NCBI RefSeq assembly: GCF_030812855.1
Contig: NZ_JAUSTK010000026.1
Location: 1 to 64,000 of the forward strand
Length of the DNA stretch: 64,000 nucleotides
Direction: 5' to 3'
Source: Paenibacillus wynnii
GTDB lineage: Bacteria; Bacillota; Bacilli; Paenibacillales; Paenibacillaceae
Both the position numbers and the translations under genes were made by a program. The notes below the pieces were generated by a model. The model was not told the origin of the DNA. It saw only the letters and a program-made list of their open reading frames with translations, and did no database searches. Of the stretch, positions 43,977-53,835 are shown in pieces. The first letter of the stretch is position 1. Each line of letters opens with the position of its first letter.

Positions 43977-44915
43977 ATGAACAAGAAGCTTTCGATACTG
44001 ACTGCGGCGGTAGCAATAGTTATAGGACTGAACGCAGGAGTAGATCAAGTCTTTGCAGCCGCAACCACTACGGAGAGTAAGAAGCTATCTACAATAACTA
44101 CTAGGAGTAGTCATGCTGAAGCGGTATACAGAGCTTCCCTGCCTCTTCTGAACTCTGTAGATCAACTGCCTAAGGCCATCTCATACCTAAACAACAATAT
44201 ATATGCCGTTAGCTCTTACCGGGCAACAATTATGACCCTGAAGCTGGAGAATGCCCATAAGGTTGTACTGAGCTCATGGAAAAGCAAATTTTCCAGCAGT
44301 GATATCCAGCGGAAGCTGACTGCAGTCTATAAACCAGGCCTTAGTATGACCCAGCTTGCTGAAGAGACACAGGACGGAAAGTTGCGTACCCTACTAGAAA
44401 CAGCCGGAGAAAGCGGCTATACGCTGGAAAGTACGAAAGGATCTTTTTTTCCAGTCATTGATTACGGAGCCTACCGCAAATATAAGCTGTACGTTACCGA
44501 TGACATCCGTGATTATATTTCGATTATGGCAGTCGAATCAGACCTTCCCTCCGCGAAGGACAACGGTCTGATTATCGCCTGGACCGAAGTAGCCTCCCGT
44601 GCATTGTCCCAAGAGAGCTTCATTAAGGCTTATCCGCGATCCAACCGGGTTACGGCGGTGAAGTCGTTGTACCAAATGTATTTGGTACATACCTTCTATG
44701 GCCTAAACAATACGCCACTCTTTCATTACGATAACTTAGAGATGGACCTGGAGGCGCAGAAAGCTTATTCTGCACTGCTGAGTAAACGTGAAGACCGTAC
44801 TCCCTTTCTGGATAAGCTGGAGGGTTTCATGATACTCCTGAAGGAAAACGGTTATACGCTGGATGATGCCATTGAACAGTATCTGGGCAAGGAAGTTCCG
44901 CAGGGTATAGAATAA
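43977..44915 (+). CDS. Secreted protein of unknown function
   Basis: This 312-residue protein begins with a Sec signal (MNKKLSILTAAVAIVIG, likely cleaved after VFA-A near residue 28), with no lipobox. The mature part is mixed alpha/beta by eye, with segments VYRASLPLLNSVDQLPKAIS and GSFFPVIDYGAYRKYKLY, and has few cysteines. I do not recognise a family. It follows the DUF1129-like gene on the same strand and ends just before a dispersed repeat. It could act at the cell surface; nothing more can be said. Confidence 0.75.
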   Translation: MNKKLSILTAAVAIVIGLNAGVDQVFAAATTTESKKLSTITTRSSHAEAVYRASLPLLNSVDQLPKAISYLNNNIYAVSSYRATIMTLKLENAHKVVLSSWKSKFSSSDIQRKLTAVYKPGLSMTQLAEETQDGKLRTLLETAGESGYTLESTKGSFFPVIDYGAYRKYKLYVTDDIRDYISIMAVESDLPSAKDNGLIIAWTEVASRALSQESFIKAYPRSNRVTAVKSLYQMYLVHTFYGLNNTPLFHYDNLEMDLEAQKAYSALLSKREDRTPFLDKLEGFMILLKENGYTLDDAIEQYLGKEVPQGIE

Positions 44916-44969
44916 TTAACTCATCCTATCTACGCTACCTTGTTTATGATTAGTTTTGATGTAACTAAA

Positions 44970-45171
44970 ATATAAGATGAACTTAAGATATTAACTTAAG
45001 GCTCAGGCGTCACTACCGTGAAGATTTGGACTTCCGGCCGCTGTTGTAGTAAGACTTTCTTTGATTTAACCCGCTTTTAGCGGTTGAAATCCGGATACAG
45101 CTTATGCTTTCGAAGCGAGCTTTCCTGCGGAAAGCTTTCGGGCGGTCGCTATCGCTCCTACAGTTCCAAAT
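44970..45171 (+). repeat. Dispersed GGACTTCCG element, longest copy
   Basis: Starts 55 bases after the secreted-protein gene. The 5' part (TATAAGATGAACTTAAGATA) matches 39690-39775. The core from 45024 to 45171 begins ATTTGGACTTCCGGCCGCTG and ends CGCTCCTACAGTTCCAAAT, so its ends are inverted repeats. Another core at 57686-57794 has ATATTGGACTT and AGTTCCAATAT, with both ends changed together. An internal pair CCGCTTTTAGCGG is also kept. A 63-codon plus-strand frame at 45104 is a by-product. Confidence 0.8.
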
Positions 45172-45221
45172 TTCTCTTTCGTTCCTTTTCGCTTTTTGTT
45201 ATTTTCTTTTGTTCAGCTTAA

Positions 45222-45408
45222 ATAGCTGCATTCTATGCAGCTATTTAAGCAAAATCCCACCTCATATTGGGTTTAGTTGTAAATTATGCAACTAAATCCC
45301 GTCAGCACAGGATATCAGGCATTGCCAAGTCAATATAGCTGTACAAACTGCAACTATTTGCCGTTATAGCAGGAAAAACCTGATTATAGTTGCACAAACT
45401 ACAATTAA
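45222..45408. repeat. Quartet of 23-bp palindromes, type B
   Basis: Four 23-base palindromes begin at 45222, 45273, 45335 and 45386 (spacings 51, 62, 51). Their form is (T/A)TAG-YTGYA, an A/T centre, TGCA-ACTA(A/T). The first is nearly perfect (ATAGCTGCA / TGCAGCTAT). The same family and spacings occur at 62806-62992. Confidence 0.85.
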
Positions 45409-45450
45409 ACCTTCCGGAGTAGTGCACCCACCCCCTCCTATATCAAAGAA

Positions 45451-45478
45451 AAGCCCGTCCCATTCCCGGGACGGGCTT
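45451..45478 (-). terminator. Terminator of ilvA
   Basis: Perfect 11-base arms AAGCCCGTCCC / GGGACGGGCTT with a six-base loop lie six bases after the ilvA stop, followed on the minus strand by TTCTTTG. Confidence 0.9.
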
Positions 45479-45483
45479 CTGAA

Positions 45484-46746
45484 TTAGATAAGCATATTGA
45501 ACAAGTTCAAATCCTTGTTAATCTCTAGGTAGCTTACACCTTTTTGCTCCATCCGTTCGATGAGCGGTGCATAGGCCTCTTTGGAAAGCAGTTCAATCCC
45601 TACTAGGGCTGGACCGTTCTCTTTGTCGTTCTTCTTCGTGTATTCGAAACGGGTGATATCATCATCAGGACCAAGAACATCTGAGAGGAACTCACGTAAA
45701 GCGCCCGCCCGCTGCGGGAAGTTAACCATGAAGTAATGCTTCAGACCTTCATAGATCAGTGAGCGCTCCTTAATCTCCTGCATCCGGTCGATATCATTGT
45801 TGCCGCCGCTAACAATACAAACTACCGTCTTACCGACAATTTGCTCACGGTACATATCCAGTGCTGCGATTGGCAAAGCACCCGCTGGCTCAACTACAAT
45901 GGCATTCTCGTTATACAGCTCTAGAATGGTTGTGCAGGCTTTACCTTCCGGTACTTTCACAACATCATCTAGATACCGCGAGCAAATATCGAAGGTTAGT
46001 CCGCCGACACGCTTTACAGCAGCACCATCCACGAACTTATTAATTTCCTCAAGCGTAACTACTTCTCCACGGAGCAGTGCTTCACTCATAGAAGCTGCCC
46101 CTAAGGGCTCTACACCAATGACCTTGGTAGAAGGACTAACCGTCTTCATATAAGTAGCTATGCCTGCAGCCAAGCCGCCTCCACCTATGGTTACGAATAC
46201 AAAGTCAGCTGGTTGATCAAGACTTTCCATGACCTCCATAGCAATTGTACCATTACCGGCGATGATCTTAGGTTCATCAAATGGATGAATCAACGTCATT
46301 CCATGATCTATACAAGCTTGTAGCGCTTCCTCGTAGGCATCATCGAAGGTATCCCCTTTGAGAATAACTTCAACATTCTTCCCGCCGAATCGCCGTACCT
46401 GCTTCACCTTTTGATTAGGGGTTGTGCTTGGCATATAGACTTTCCCGTTGATGCCGAGTGCCTTGCATGAATAAGCCACACCCTGTGCATGATTACCCGC
46501 ACTGGCGCAGACAATCCCTTTTTCTCTGTCCTCTGCGGACAAGCTGCGAATCATATGATAAGCACCGCGTATTTTGAACGAACGCACGATCTGCAGATCT
46601 TCCCGCTTCAAATATACATTGCAATTGTACTTGGCCGACAGCACCGCGTCACGCTGAAGTGGAGTCCGCACAATAACTTCCCGCAGCATATGATGAGCTC
46701 GTACAATATCTTCCATTCCTACGATCCGGTCTTCGCCTTCTCTCAT
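45484..46746 (-). CDS. ilvA: Threonine ammonia-lyase (threonine deaminase)
   Basis: This 420-residue PLP enzyme converts threonine to 2-oxobutanoate, the first step toward isoleucine. The PLP lysine lies in SFKIRGAYHM, the phosphate loop in GGGGLAAGIATYM, and the substrate Asn in ASAGNHAQGVAYS. One ACT-like regulatory domain is at the end (FMVNFPQRAGALREFLSDV). The length fits the B. subtilis-type short form (about 422). The start at 46746 (MREGEDRIVG) has GAGG five bases upstream; the frame runs back to 46881 but that would give a leader unlike the family. No T-box leader was seen. Confidence 0.92.
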   Translation of the reverse strand: MREGEDRIVGMEDIVRAHHMLREVIVRTPLQRDAVLSAKYNCNVYLKREDLQIVRSFKIRGAYHMIRSLSAEDREKGIVCASAGNHAQGVAYSCKALGINGKVYMPSTTPNQKVKQVRRFGGKNVEVILKGDTFDDAYEEALQACIDHGMTLIHPFDEPKIIAGNGTIAMEVMESLDQPADFVFVTIGGGGLAAGIATYMKTVSPSTKVIGVEPLGAASMSEALLRGEVVTLEEINKFVDGAAVKRVGGLTFDICSRYLDDVVKVPEGKACTTILELYNENAIVVEPAGALPIAALDMYREQIVGKTVVCIVSGGNNDIDRMQEIKERSLIYEGLKHYFMVNFPQRAGALREFLSDVLGPDDDITRFEYTKKNDKENGPALVGIELLSKEAYAPLIERMEQKGVSYLEINKDLNLFNMLI

Positions 46747-46913
46747 GAAATCCTCGCCTCTACTTGTGTTTATTTTGCTTATTGTAACATACTCTTCCGC
46801 GGCTGTTTTTTCAAGCATTGTCATGCTTCTGATCATGAAAAACCGGTCTAGGCAGCTTACCGCCAGGACCGGCTTTACCAAATCGACATCGATTCTTGGA
46901 TATATTTGTACCG

Positions 46914-49022
46914 TTAAGCTTTAAATCGGGATACGGTCTCCAGCAGCTTAGTTGTACTGCTCTTAATTTCTTCCATCTCTGCTACAATACTTCCGGACTT
47001 ATCAATAATGTGCTCTGCCTTAACGGCTATGCTGCTTGCCCCTTCTGCACCTTCACTCGTCGCAATCGTTGTTTCTCCAATCGCGGTCAGCATATTTTGA
47101 ATGGAAGCCAGAAGTTCCTCAGAGGTCGCACTGAAGTCTGTTACCAGATCTTCTACATATTTAGCATCCTCACTATACTGACGGCCCGTCTCCTGCATAG
47201 CATCGTAATCCTTAAGAACTTGCTGATCTACGAATTGGAGCATGCTCTCAGCACCCTCTACCAGATTGGATACAGCCCCGACAACCGAGTGTGTAACTTC
47301 CTGAATTTCGGATACGGTCTCGCGTGAGTTCTCGGCTAATTTACGAATTTCTTCAGCTACCACCGCAAAACCTCGTCCCGCTTCTCCCGCACGCGCGGCT
47401 TCAATCGAAGCGTTCAACGATAAAAGATTGGTCTGGGAAGCAATCTCCAGAATAGCGCCTGACAATGCACTAATCTGTGAAATAGATCTGGATTGTTCAA
47501 TCGCATTACGCAGCTTGATTTCACCTTGACCATATATTTGATCTGCTTGCTGGCGTGATAGAACAGCACCTTCTCTAAGACGCTCAGCACGCTCATTAAT
47601 TTCTTTAGCCGATTGTGCACCGTCCTGTGCTTTTCTGGCAATATTCTCAATAGCATTCTCAATTTCTATTGTACTGGCGTTCATCTCCTGCATGGAAGCT
47701 GCAGTCTGCTCCATACCTGCCGATAATTCTTCAGTTGTTGCCGATACATCTGCTATATTTTCATCCAGCTCGAATACATTTTTCTCAGTTGCATCTACTG
47801 ACCCTGAGATGTTGCTGGAATTTTTCATAATCTCTTTGATGAGTTCCTGCTGAGAGGAGATCATATCATTGAAACCTTCTGCCAATACAGCGATTTCTCC
47901 CTTAGACGTTACCTTTGCCCGCACGGATAGATCCCCTGACATGGCTGTTCGGAAGGAAGATGTAAGGATCGGAATCTGCTTCAGTATACTGTTGGATACA
48001 AAGTACAACAGAACACCCATAATAAGAATTGCCGCCAATGTAGAGATTAAGAATATGGTCTGGAACAGCTTAAGCTCACTCTCAGCATCTCCAGCCGGTA
48101 CCACCAGCGCTACTGCCCATTGCTTTTCCACAGCAGGTGCGTAGGATACATAATTGGAACGTCCATCTATATCCGTTTTGATAACATCAGTGCCCCACTG
48201 CACTATTTTGTCGCCGACGGCCTTCCAATCTTCGCCAAGGTCACCCATTTTTTTGAGTAGAATATAATCACTGTTTGGGTGATAAATGAATGCCCCCGTC
48301 TTATCAGTCAGTATGGCAAAGCCACTTCCCTTGTAATTAAAAGCACTCAGAGCCTCAGTAATCTGTTCTGTGGAAATGTCCACTCCGGCTGCGCCGATGA
48401 CTTTCCCGCTGTCATCCATTATGGGTGAACTGAGACTGACCACCATTTTGCCTGTTAAAGCATCTATATAAGGATCCGTTACCGTAAGCCTTTTATTTTG
48501 GACTGTGGTCATGTACCAGCCGCGTTCTTTCAAATTGTAATCTGCCGGAGGCTCAAATTCATCATGCGTGATGAGCTTGTTAGCGGAAGCTATGCCTATG
48601 TATACATTAAGCAGATTCTTATTATTATTTTTGATCAGATTTAATGTGCGAATTAGTTCACTATAACCTGAAGTAGACTTGACCGTCTCTTTTGAACTTA
48701 CCTGTGATATGTAATCACGGACATAAGCATTAGCATTCAGCATCTGCACGCTATCGGAAGCAGGCTGCAGCATTTGGTTAACTTTCTCTGCAATCTGCCC
48801 CTTCTCGTAGGACAAAGAGCTGTTTAGATCTTCAATAATAATTTTCTTAGCATTGCTATAAATGACGAGGGATACTATCGAAAATATAATAGTAATAGAC
48901 AAAATTACAGATAGAAACAATTTCCCCCTAATACCCATGTTGGAAATCGAATTTACAATTTTTTGAAACCTCAATACTAAAATGGACTTCATTTTCTCTT
49001 TGTGAAAATCTTGTTGTTTCAT
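46914..49022 (-). CDS. Methyl-accepting chemotaxis protein
   Basis: This 702-residue receptor has TM1 near residues 34-56 ([18 protein letters not shown]), an extracellular Cache-type sensor ([20 protein letters not shown], then [12 protein letters not shown]), TM2 near 325-347, a HAMP linker and a long cytoplasmic coiled coil. The kinase-control tip [18 protein letters not shown] and [18 protein letters not shown] are intact. The dCache sensor of this kind often binds amino acids; the ligand is not visible. It is transcribed toward ilvA with 167 bases between them, and no other chemotaxis gene is nearby. Confidence 0.9.
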   Translation of the reverse strand: MKQQDFHKEKMKSILVLRFQKIVNSISNMGIRGKLFLSVILSITIIFSIVSLVIYSNAKKIIIEDLNSSLSYEKGQIAEKVNQMLQPASDSVQMLNANAYVRDYISQVSSKETVKSTSGYSELIRTLNLIKNNNKNLLNVYIGIASANKLITHDEFEPPADYNLKERGWYMTTVQNKRLTVTDPYIDALTGKMVVSLSSPIMDDSGKVIGAAGVDISTEQITEALSAFNYKGSGFAILTDKTGAFIYHPNSDYILLKKMGDLGEDWKAVGDKIVQWGTDVIKTDIDGRSNYVSYAPAVEKQWAVALVVPAGDAESELKLFQTIFLISTLAAILIMGVLLYFVSNSILKQIPILTSSFRTAMSGDLSVRAKVTSKGEIAVLAEGFNDMISSQQELIKEIMKNSSNISGSVDATEKNVFELDENIADVSATTEELSAGMEQTAASMQEMNASTIEIENAIENIARKAQDGAQSAKEINERAERLREGAVLSRQQADQIYGQGEIKLRNAIEQSRSISQISALSGAILEIASQTNLLSLNASIEAARAGEAGRGFAVVAEEIRKLAENSRETVSEIQEVTHSVVGAVSNLVEGAESMLQFVDQQVLKDYDAMQETGRQYSEDAKYVEDLVTDFSATSEELLASIQNMLTAIGETTIATSEGAEGASSIAVKAEHIIDKSGSIVAEMEEIKSSTTKLLETVSRFKA

Positions 49023-49270
49023 AGGGAGATCCCGCCTTTTTCAAATAAAATAGTACCTTGGATTGATTTTTCACCGGAATCATTCGACTAATTCCTACAA
49101 AAAAACATTCATTTACTATTAATATCGGACTTTCGACAGGGATTTGTTATACATGTTAGGTTTTATGCCAAATGATTTGAAAAGTGTATGGGTTCGACTT
49201 TTCCCACTCTAGATTTCTATGGAAATACATTACATAAGAGGTTAGTTATTATTTCAAATTTGAATGCATA

Positions 49271-49300
49271 AAAACACAGCCGGATTAAGGACTGTGTTTT
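49271..49300 (-). terminator. Terminator of the SEC-C gene
   Basis: AAAACACAG and CTGTGTTTT form a nine-base stem with a 12-base loop, 20 bases after the SEC-C gene stop. A- and T-rich ends let it act in both directions. The remainder of the gap to 49023 shows no gene. Confidence 0.75.
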
Positions 49301-49319
49301 CATTCTTACTGATTACATT

Positions 49320-50642
49320 CTATTGTTTAAGCATCCATTTCAAAAGATCCGGCAAGCTTGCCCAGAGGCGGGAATGCATAATTACATACTCAACAGCTTC
49401 GTTGGCATCTCCCATGCCTATGAAATCAGGTAGGTTATGCGGCAATCTTTTTACACCAAGAAGATAGTCAGGCACATGTTTGTTCACATTACGAGCAATA
49501 CGATACAGCATTTTTAGCTGTGAGGTAATTCCGTTCCGCTTATACTCCAACACAATTCGATCGTAGGCAAAAGCGGCAGCGGCGTCATCCTTGCCGTGGT
49601 TTTTCAGCATGCGATCCGCATCATTTAGACGGTTATTGTACAAATATACAGCTAACAGCAAGTACCGGGCACCTGTGTTATCCTCTGTATTAAGCTCTAG
49701 AATATGCTCTAAGGTCTTGGCTGCTTCCTCACCGTTTCCACCAAACCAGCAGGATTCTGCATAGCTTTTGCAAATTCTAATGTAGGGTCTAGTCTCGGAA
49801 AGCCCCCAGAAATACCCTTTGTTCTTCTCAAAAAACAGGTCACCCAGCTCGCGCTTGCCGGCATCCATTCCTGACTTTAAGAAAGCCCGGGCTTCATGCT
49901 CATTCTCTGCTTCCTCTGCTAGAATCAAGTAGGCATCCGAGCTGTTCGGATAAACCTCAAGCGCCGCTTCAGCCAACTGAATACGTTTCTTAGGGGACGT
50001 GGCTTCTCCCGCTTTGTGCAAGAGATATTGCTCCTTCTCCTTGGGAGTGCCGGAACCGGTTGTTATGGATAGAAGCTCATCTTGCTCACCGGCCATTCCA
50101 TATTCTTCTACATAACTGAGAAGCTCCTTGAAATTGCGAGACACTGTTGCTGTAGTGACTTCATACTTTTTAGCCACTTCAGTCTGTGTTACAAGAAATC
50201 CATATTCCTGTGACAGCAAATACTCAATGGCTGCACAATAAGAACCCACTTTCTTCACCGCAGGTTTGGTGTGGAGGGAATATCCGTTCCAGAGCAACAG
50301 CGCCTCAGAGATAAGTTCATTTTCATAGTCGTTTTTCATGCTCTCAATAAGATGCAATGCCAGCTGCTCGTGAGACGAGTTGTCCCACTTCAAATCCTTG
50401 GATACCATTTTCTTAATCTTGGCCATCGTGAGATTACCTTTGGATGTTCCGGCAGTGTGTACCCTTTCAGCTTCAGAGAGTGTGGGTTCATAAACCTCTG
50501 CCTCTTGAGCCGCCGCAACTTCATCCGTGGTTACAAGACGAAGCAATGATTCCATTACTGAGGATTCCTTGTCAATGCAGCACTTTTTATATTTTTTCCC
50601 GCTTCCGCACGGGCATAATTCATTTCTTCCAACCTTTATCAA
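49320..50642 (-). CDS. SEC-C zinc-motif protein with TPR-like repeats
   Basis: This 440-residue protein starts VGRNELCPCGSGKKYKKCC, a SEC-C zinc-binding motif as at the end of SecA. Next comes a helix-turn-helix-like segment (VTQTEVAKKYEVTTATVSRN) near residues 155-174, then a run of TPR-like helical pairs (AEAALEVYPNSSDAYLILAE, AKTLEHILELNTEDNTGARY). This suggests a DNA- or protein-binding adaptor; the function is unknown. It begins with TTG, with AAGGGGG eight bases upstream. The tnpB insertion lies 250 bases upstream, beyond its promoter. Confidence 0.75.
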   Translation of the reverse strand: MIKVGRNELCPCGSGKKYKKCCIDKESSVMESLLRLVTTDEVAAAQEAEVYEPTLSEAERVHTAGTSKGNLTMAKIKKMVSKDLKWDNSSHEQLALHLIESMKNDYENELISEALLLWNGYSLHTKPAVKKVGSYCAAIEYLLSQEYGFLVTQTEVAKKYEVTTATVSRNFKELLSYVEEYGMAGEQDELLSITTGSGTPKEKEQYLLHKAGEATSPKKRIQLAEAALEVYPNSSDAYLILAEEAENEHEARAFLKSGMDAGKRELGDLFFEKNKGYFWGLSETRPYIRICKSYAESCWFGGNGEEAAKTLEHILELNTEDNTGARYLLLAVYLYNNRLNDADRMLKNHGKDDAAAAFAYDRIVLEYKRNGITSQLKMLYRIARNVNKHVPDYLLGVKRLPHNLPDFIGMGDANEAVEYVIMHSRLWASLPDLLKWMLKQ

Positions 50643-50707
50643 AACTTATTCCCCCTTAAATCTGTGACTAGCTATACGGTTCAAGTCGCATCGCTATCCG
50701 CACTATG

Positions 50708-50736
50708 ATTATATCCCACAACGGATAGTTTGTGCA
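50708..50736 (-). promoter_or_regulatory. Probable promoter of the SEC-C gene
   Basis: On the minus strand a perfect TATAAT box is preceded after 17 bases by TGCACA, a weak -35. It lies 65 bases before the TTG start. Confidence 0.45.
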
Positions 50737-50887
50737 GTCTTGCTACAATCGGAATATTACATATCAAGGCATCCAGGATTCCTAAGCAAGCCGTATGTAA
50801 AAAGCCCCACAAAGTGGAGCTATAGGATTCGAAGCTTATTCTAGTACCTTTGTAGGGTACCCCGAAAATTTGTACTCCTAGATCTGT

Positions 50888-50989
50888 GAACTGCACACCA
50901 CCTAAGAGGTGGGTGCTTCTTGGTCAATAGAGCTACTGCTCCAAGTTTACCCAAGCTTATAGGCTAGTTCCTAACCCGGTGAGTGCAAT
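50888..50989 (-). ncRNA. Probable omega RNA / right end of the tnpB element
   Basis: Directly after the tnpB stop, about 100 bases are followed by a stem GCACCCACCT / AGGTGGTGTGC (50893-50916) and then AGTTCAC. In IS200/IS605 elements this right-end stem is the 3' end of the guide RNA used by TnpB, and the guide would be the flanking DNA past AGTTCAC, starting AGATCTAGGAGTAC. The RNA may begin inside the tnpB gene. Exact ends are not determined. Confidence 0.5.
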
Positions 50990-52063
50990 TTACATTGCTA
51001 GTTTCAACAAGTTCTGCGCAGCGTTAATGTCTCTGTCATGCTGAGAGTTACATTCTGGACAAGTCCATTCACGGACACCTAGCTTTTTAGTCTCAGCGTT
51101 TTTGTACCCACAACATGAACATAGTTGGCTGCTTGCGTAATGCTTGGGAGCAATAATTACTTTCCTGCCATACCATGACGCTTTGTATTCGATCATGGAT
51201 CTAAACATCGCCCAAGAAACTTCGGATATAGCTTTAGCTAATTTGTGATTCTGCATCATGTTCTTTACGCGCAAGTCTTCCATGACGATCACTTGGTTAT
51301 CGTTAATCATGTCGGAAGAAGCTTTGTGTAAAAAGTCTTTACGCTGATTAGCTATTTTTTCATGCATATTGGCAACTTTAACTTTTGCTTTGTTGCGATT
51401 ATTTGAACCTTTTTTCTTGCGTGATAACGAGCGTTGTAACTTCGCTAATCTCATTTCAGATTTTCTTAGATGCTTTGGATTGTCAATAACATCTCCGTCA
51501 GAAGTGATTGCGAATGATTTAAGTCCAAGATCAACCCCGATTTTTCGATCTGATTTTGGGAGTTGGGCTATTTCTGTTTCAACCAATACGGAAGCAAAGT
51601 ATTTTCCTGATGGCGTTTTGGATACAGTGCAAGATTTGATTAACCCCGTGATTTGACGATGTAGCTTGATTCTGATTCTTGTCTTCAGCTTGGGAATTTT
51701 GATATAGCCATCTTCAATGGCTATGGTTCCGTTTTGATTGTTCGTTGTGAAGCTATGGTTGTTCGTCTTCTTGCTTTTGAATTTAGGGAAGCCAACGTTC
51801 TTATCACGGAAAAAGTTCTTATAGGCTTTGTCTAGGTGGAGTTGCGCGTTTGCCAAAGCCAAACTATCCACTTCTTTAAGCCATTCAAACTCTTTTTTGT
51901 ACGGGGCGGGAGTATTGCCCAGCATCTTTTCGGTTTGCTTATAGTGTTCGATCTTATCCGCAAGCATCTTATTGAAGATGAACCGAACGCAGCCGAATAC
52001 TTTTGCTAAATATTGTTGTTGCTCGTGGTTTGGATAGATGCGATATTTGTAGGCTTTCAGCAA
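50990..52063 (-). CDS. tnpB: TnpB RNA-guided nuclease (IS200/IS605 family)
   Basis: This 357-residue TnpB keeps all three RuvC residues: Asp178 in [10 protein letters not shown], Glu262 in VMEDLRV, and Asp345 in [10 protein letters not shown]. The zinc finger is CSCC (315-318) with CPEC (335-338). The N-terminal wedge starts [15 protein letters not shown]. TnpB cuts DNA next to a short motif, guided by an RNA from its own element's right end, and helps the element persist. The start codon is TTG with GAGGTG five bases upstream. Its tnpA partner survives only as a short scrap, so the element could move only if another tnpA acts on it. Confidence 0.93.
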   Translation of the reverse strand: MLKAYKYRIYPNHEQQQYLAKVFGCVRFIFNKMLADKIEHYKQTEKMLGNTPAPYKKEFEWLKEVDSLALANAQLHLDKAYKNFFRDKNVGFPKFKSKKTNNHSFTTNNQNGTIAIEDGYIKIPKLKTRIRIKLHRQITGLIKSCTVSKTPSGKYFASVLVETEIAQLPKSDRKIGVDLGLKSFAITSDGDVIDNPKHLRKSEMRLAKLQRSLSRKKKGSNNRNKAKVKVANMHEKIANQRKDFLHKASSDMINDNQVIVMEDLRVKNMMQNHKLAKAISEVSWAMFRSMIEYKASWYGRKVIIAPKHYASSQLCSCCGYKNAETKKLGVREWTCPECNSQHDRDINAAQNLLKLAM

Positions 52064-52072
52064 GGTTTCACC

Positions 52073-52135
52073 TCATTTCTGACCTTGAGTTTCAATATAC
52101 TTTTTGATTACATCAATAGGTGCTCCACCCTTTCT
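52073..52135 (-). pseudogene. tnpA: C-terminal scrap of tnpA
   Basis: Twenty codons reading KGGAPIDVIKKYIETQGQK and a stop, ending 10 bases before the tnpB start, resemble the last residues of IS605 TnpA transposases (GGAPxxxIxxYIExQ). Upstream the frame hits a stop at once, and the Tyr/His-hUH catalytic parts are absent. The overlap with the tnpB ribosome binding site is the normal junction of these two genes. Confidence 0.6.
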
Positions 52136-52343
52136 TTATCAGTCGAGAGGAAGCACTTTTATAGCGTTGATGATTCCATTCTTGGAGCGTGATATTGTAA
52201 TTGGGCTGAATATACTCGAGTATCCGTGAGAACACTGAATGGTTATTAGAGTCTAACTCCATTTACAACACAACCTTTTATGTAATAGGACTGAATACTT
52301 CTAACGTATCGTTTTAGGTTGGATTAGTCAAAGAAGGAAGACC

Positions 52344-52389
52344 GTTGCCATTCATCCCACCACTTTTGAAGTGGGGGAATTCTGGCAAC
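52344..52389 (+). repeat. Second IS200/IS605-like end hairpin
   Basis: An outer stem GTTGCCA / TGGCAAC encloses CCCACCACTT and AAGTGGGGG. This nested hairpin looks like the right end of a different IS200/IS605-type element in plus orientation, or the left end of the tnpB element. It abuts the purine terminator. The rest of 52136-52343 has no recognised gene. Confidence 0.5.
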
Positions 52390-52398
52390 TGATTGTTA

Positions 52399-52431
52399 AA
52401 AAAGGCCTTTCCATGATCGGAAAGGCCTTTT
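52399..52431 (-). terminator. Terminator of the purine operon
   Basis: AAAAGGCCTTTCC and GGAAAGGCCTTTT form a 13-base stem with a six-base loop, with T-runs on the minus strand, 120 bases after the purD stop. A second, weaker hairpin (GTAGTATA / TATACTAC, 52469-52492) precedes it. Confidence 0.88.
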
Positions 52432-52551
52432 ATCTGTATATATCCGGTCATTTTCCCCCGTACTTTTTGTAGTATACCACTTCTTATACTACTTGTCAGT
52501 CCCTTTTTAGGACTTAATACGTAAAAATTTTCAAGATCCGGTTCTTTGTCC

Positions 52552-53817
52552 TCATACGAGAGCTTTCGCAGCAATGTCACTTCGATTCTGTTTTCCTGCA
52601 AAAGTAATACCCTCAGCGCTCTTGTAGGCAGCAGACCGGGCTTCTGCGATATTGGCGCCCATTCCTACTACACCCAGTACCCGTCCGCCGTTCGTAATCC
52701 AATTCCCATGCTCATCTCGAGCTGTTCCTGCATGGAAGATAAGCTCTTCCGGGCTATCTGCAAGGCCATTTATAGGAACTCCCTTAGGATACGAACCGGG
52801 ATAACCACCCGATGCAAGGACTACACATACCGCGGCCTCGTCGCTCCACTGAATATCGATATCTGCTAATCTTCCTTCTACTACAGCCAGGAAAATATCC
52901 AGTAGATCCGTGCGCAAGCGCGGCAATACAACTTGTGTTTCCGGGTCTCCAAAACGAGCATTGAACTCTATCGTCTTGGGTTTTCCATCCGGAGAGATCA
53001 TCAGCCCAGCAAATAATACACCGCTGAAGGGACGGCCTTCGGCCACCATGGCCTTAGCAGTTGGAATGATAATCGTTTCTACGGCTTCCTGGATGATGGA
53101 ATCGTTGATATGCGGCAGAGGAGAATACGTGCCCATTCCGCCTGTATTAGGTCCTTTGTCGCCATCAAATATCGGTTTATGATCTTGAGCAGCGGCCATA
53201 GGACGCACTGTCTCCCCATCCACGAAGGCTAGAATTGACATTTCCTGCCCCGCCAAAAATTCCTCTATGACAACCTGACTACCCGCATCACCAAAAACCT
53301 TAGTCACCATGATATCAAGCAACGCCTGCTCGGCCTCATCCCGCGAATAGGCTACCGTTACACCTTTCCCTGCCGCTAGGCCGTCTGCCTTGATAACGAT
53401 TGGCAGCTCTTGCTCACGCAAGTAGGAAAGTGCCGAATCATAATCACTGAACTTCTGATAGGCTGCTGTCGGAATATTGTATTTATGGAGCAGATCCTTC
53501 ATGAAGGTTTTGCTGCCTTCAATCTCAGCCGCATTACGGCGCGGCCCGAACACCGGGATGCCCTGAGCTTCAAAAGCATCGACAATCCCTGCTGCAAGCG
53601 GATCATCCGGTCCAATCACGACTAGACCGACTTCCTTTTCCTTCGCAAAAGCGGTCAAGCGATCAAATTCGAAGACCCCGATGGGTACGCACTCTGCAAG
53701 CTGCGCAATTCCGGCGTTGCCGGGTGCACAATAAATTTTACCCGCCTTCGTGCTCTTCGATAGACTCCAGATAATCGCATGCTCCCGACCGCCACCGCCT
53801 ACTACTAAAATATCCAT
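52552..53817 (-). CDS. purD: Phosphoribosylamine-glycine ligase
   Basis: This 421-residue ATP-grasp enzyme makes GAR from phosphoribosylamine and glycine (step 2 of purine synthesis). The start MDILVVGGGGREHAIIWSLS is the family's nucleotide-fold opening. VIKADGLAAGKGVTVA is the ATP-grasp loop, and FNARFGDPETQVVLPRL holds metal and substrate residues. Full length. It is the last gene of the operon, 18 bases after purH, and ends 120 bases before a strong terminator. Confidence 0.97.
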   Translation of the reverse strand: MDILVVGGGGREHAIIWSLSKSTKAGKIYCAPGNAGIAQLAECVPIGVFEFDRLTAFAKEKEVGLVVIGPDDPLAAGIVDAFEAQGIPVFGPRRNAAEIEGSKTFMKDLLHKYNIPTAAYQKFSDYDSALSYLREQELPIVIKADGLAAGKGVTVAYSRDEAEQALLDIMVTKVFGDAGSQVVIEEFLAGQEMSILAFVDGETVRPMAAAQDHKPIFDGDKGPNTGGMGTYSPLPHINDSIIQEAVETIIIPTAKAMVAEGRPFSGVLFAGLMISPDGKPKTIEFNARFGDPETQVVLPRLRTDLLDIFLAVVEGRLADIDIQWSDEAAVCVVLASGGYPGSYPKGVPINGLADSPEELIFHAGTARDEHGNWITNGGRVLGVVGMGANIAEARSAAYKSAEGITFAGKQNRSDIAAKALV

Positions 53818-53835
53818 AGGTACCTCCCCAGCGTT

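Noticed and set aside
45104-45295. 63-codon plus-strand frame
   Set aside because: It lies wholly within dispersed repeat and palindrome sequence and has no ribosome binding site.
50681-50896. 71-codon minus-strand frame between tnpB and the SEC-C gene
   Set aside because: It spans the IS right-end flank and the SEC-C promoter; no ribosome binding site and no recognisable content.
52146-52250. Short minus-strand frame starting MELDSNNHSVFSRILEYI
   Set aside because: About 49 codons with no ribosome binding site and no known family; probably IS-derived debris.
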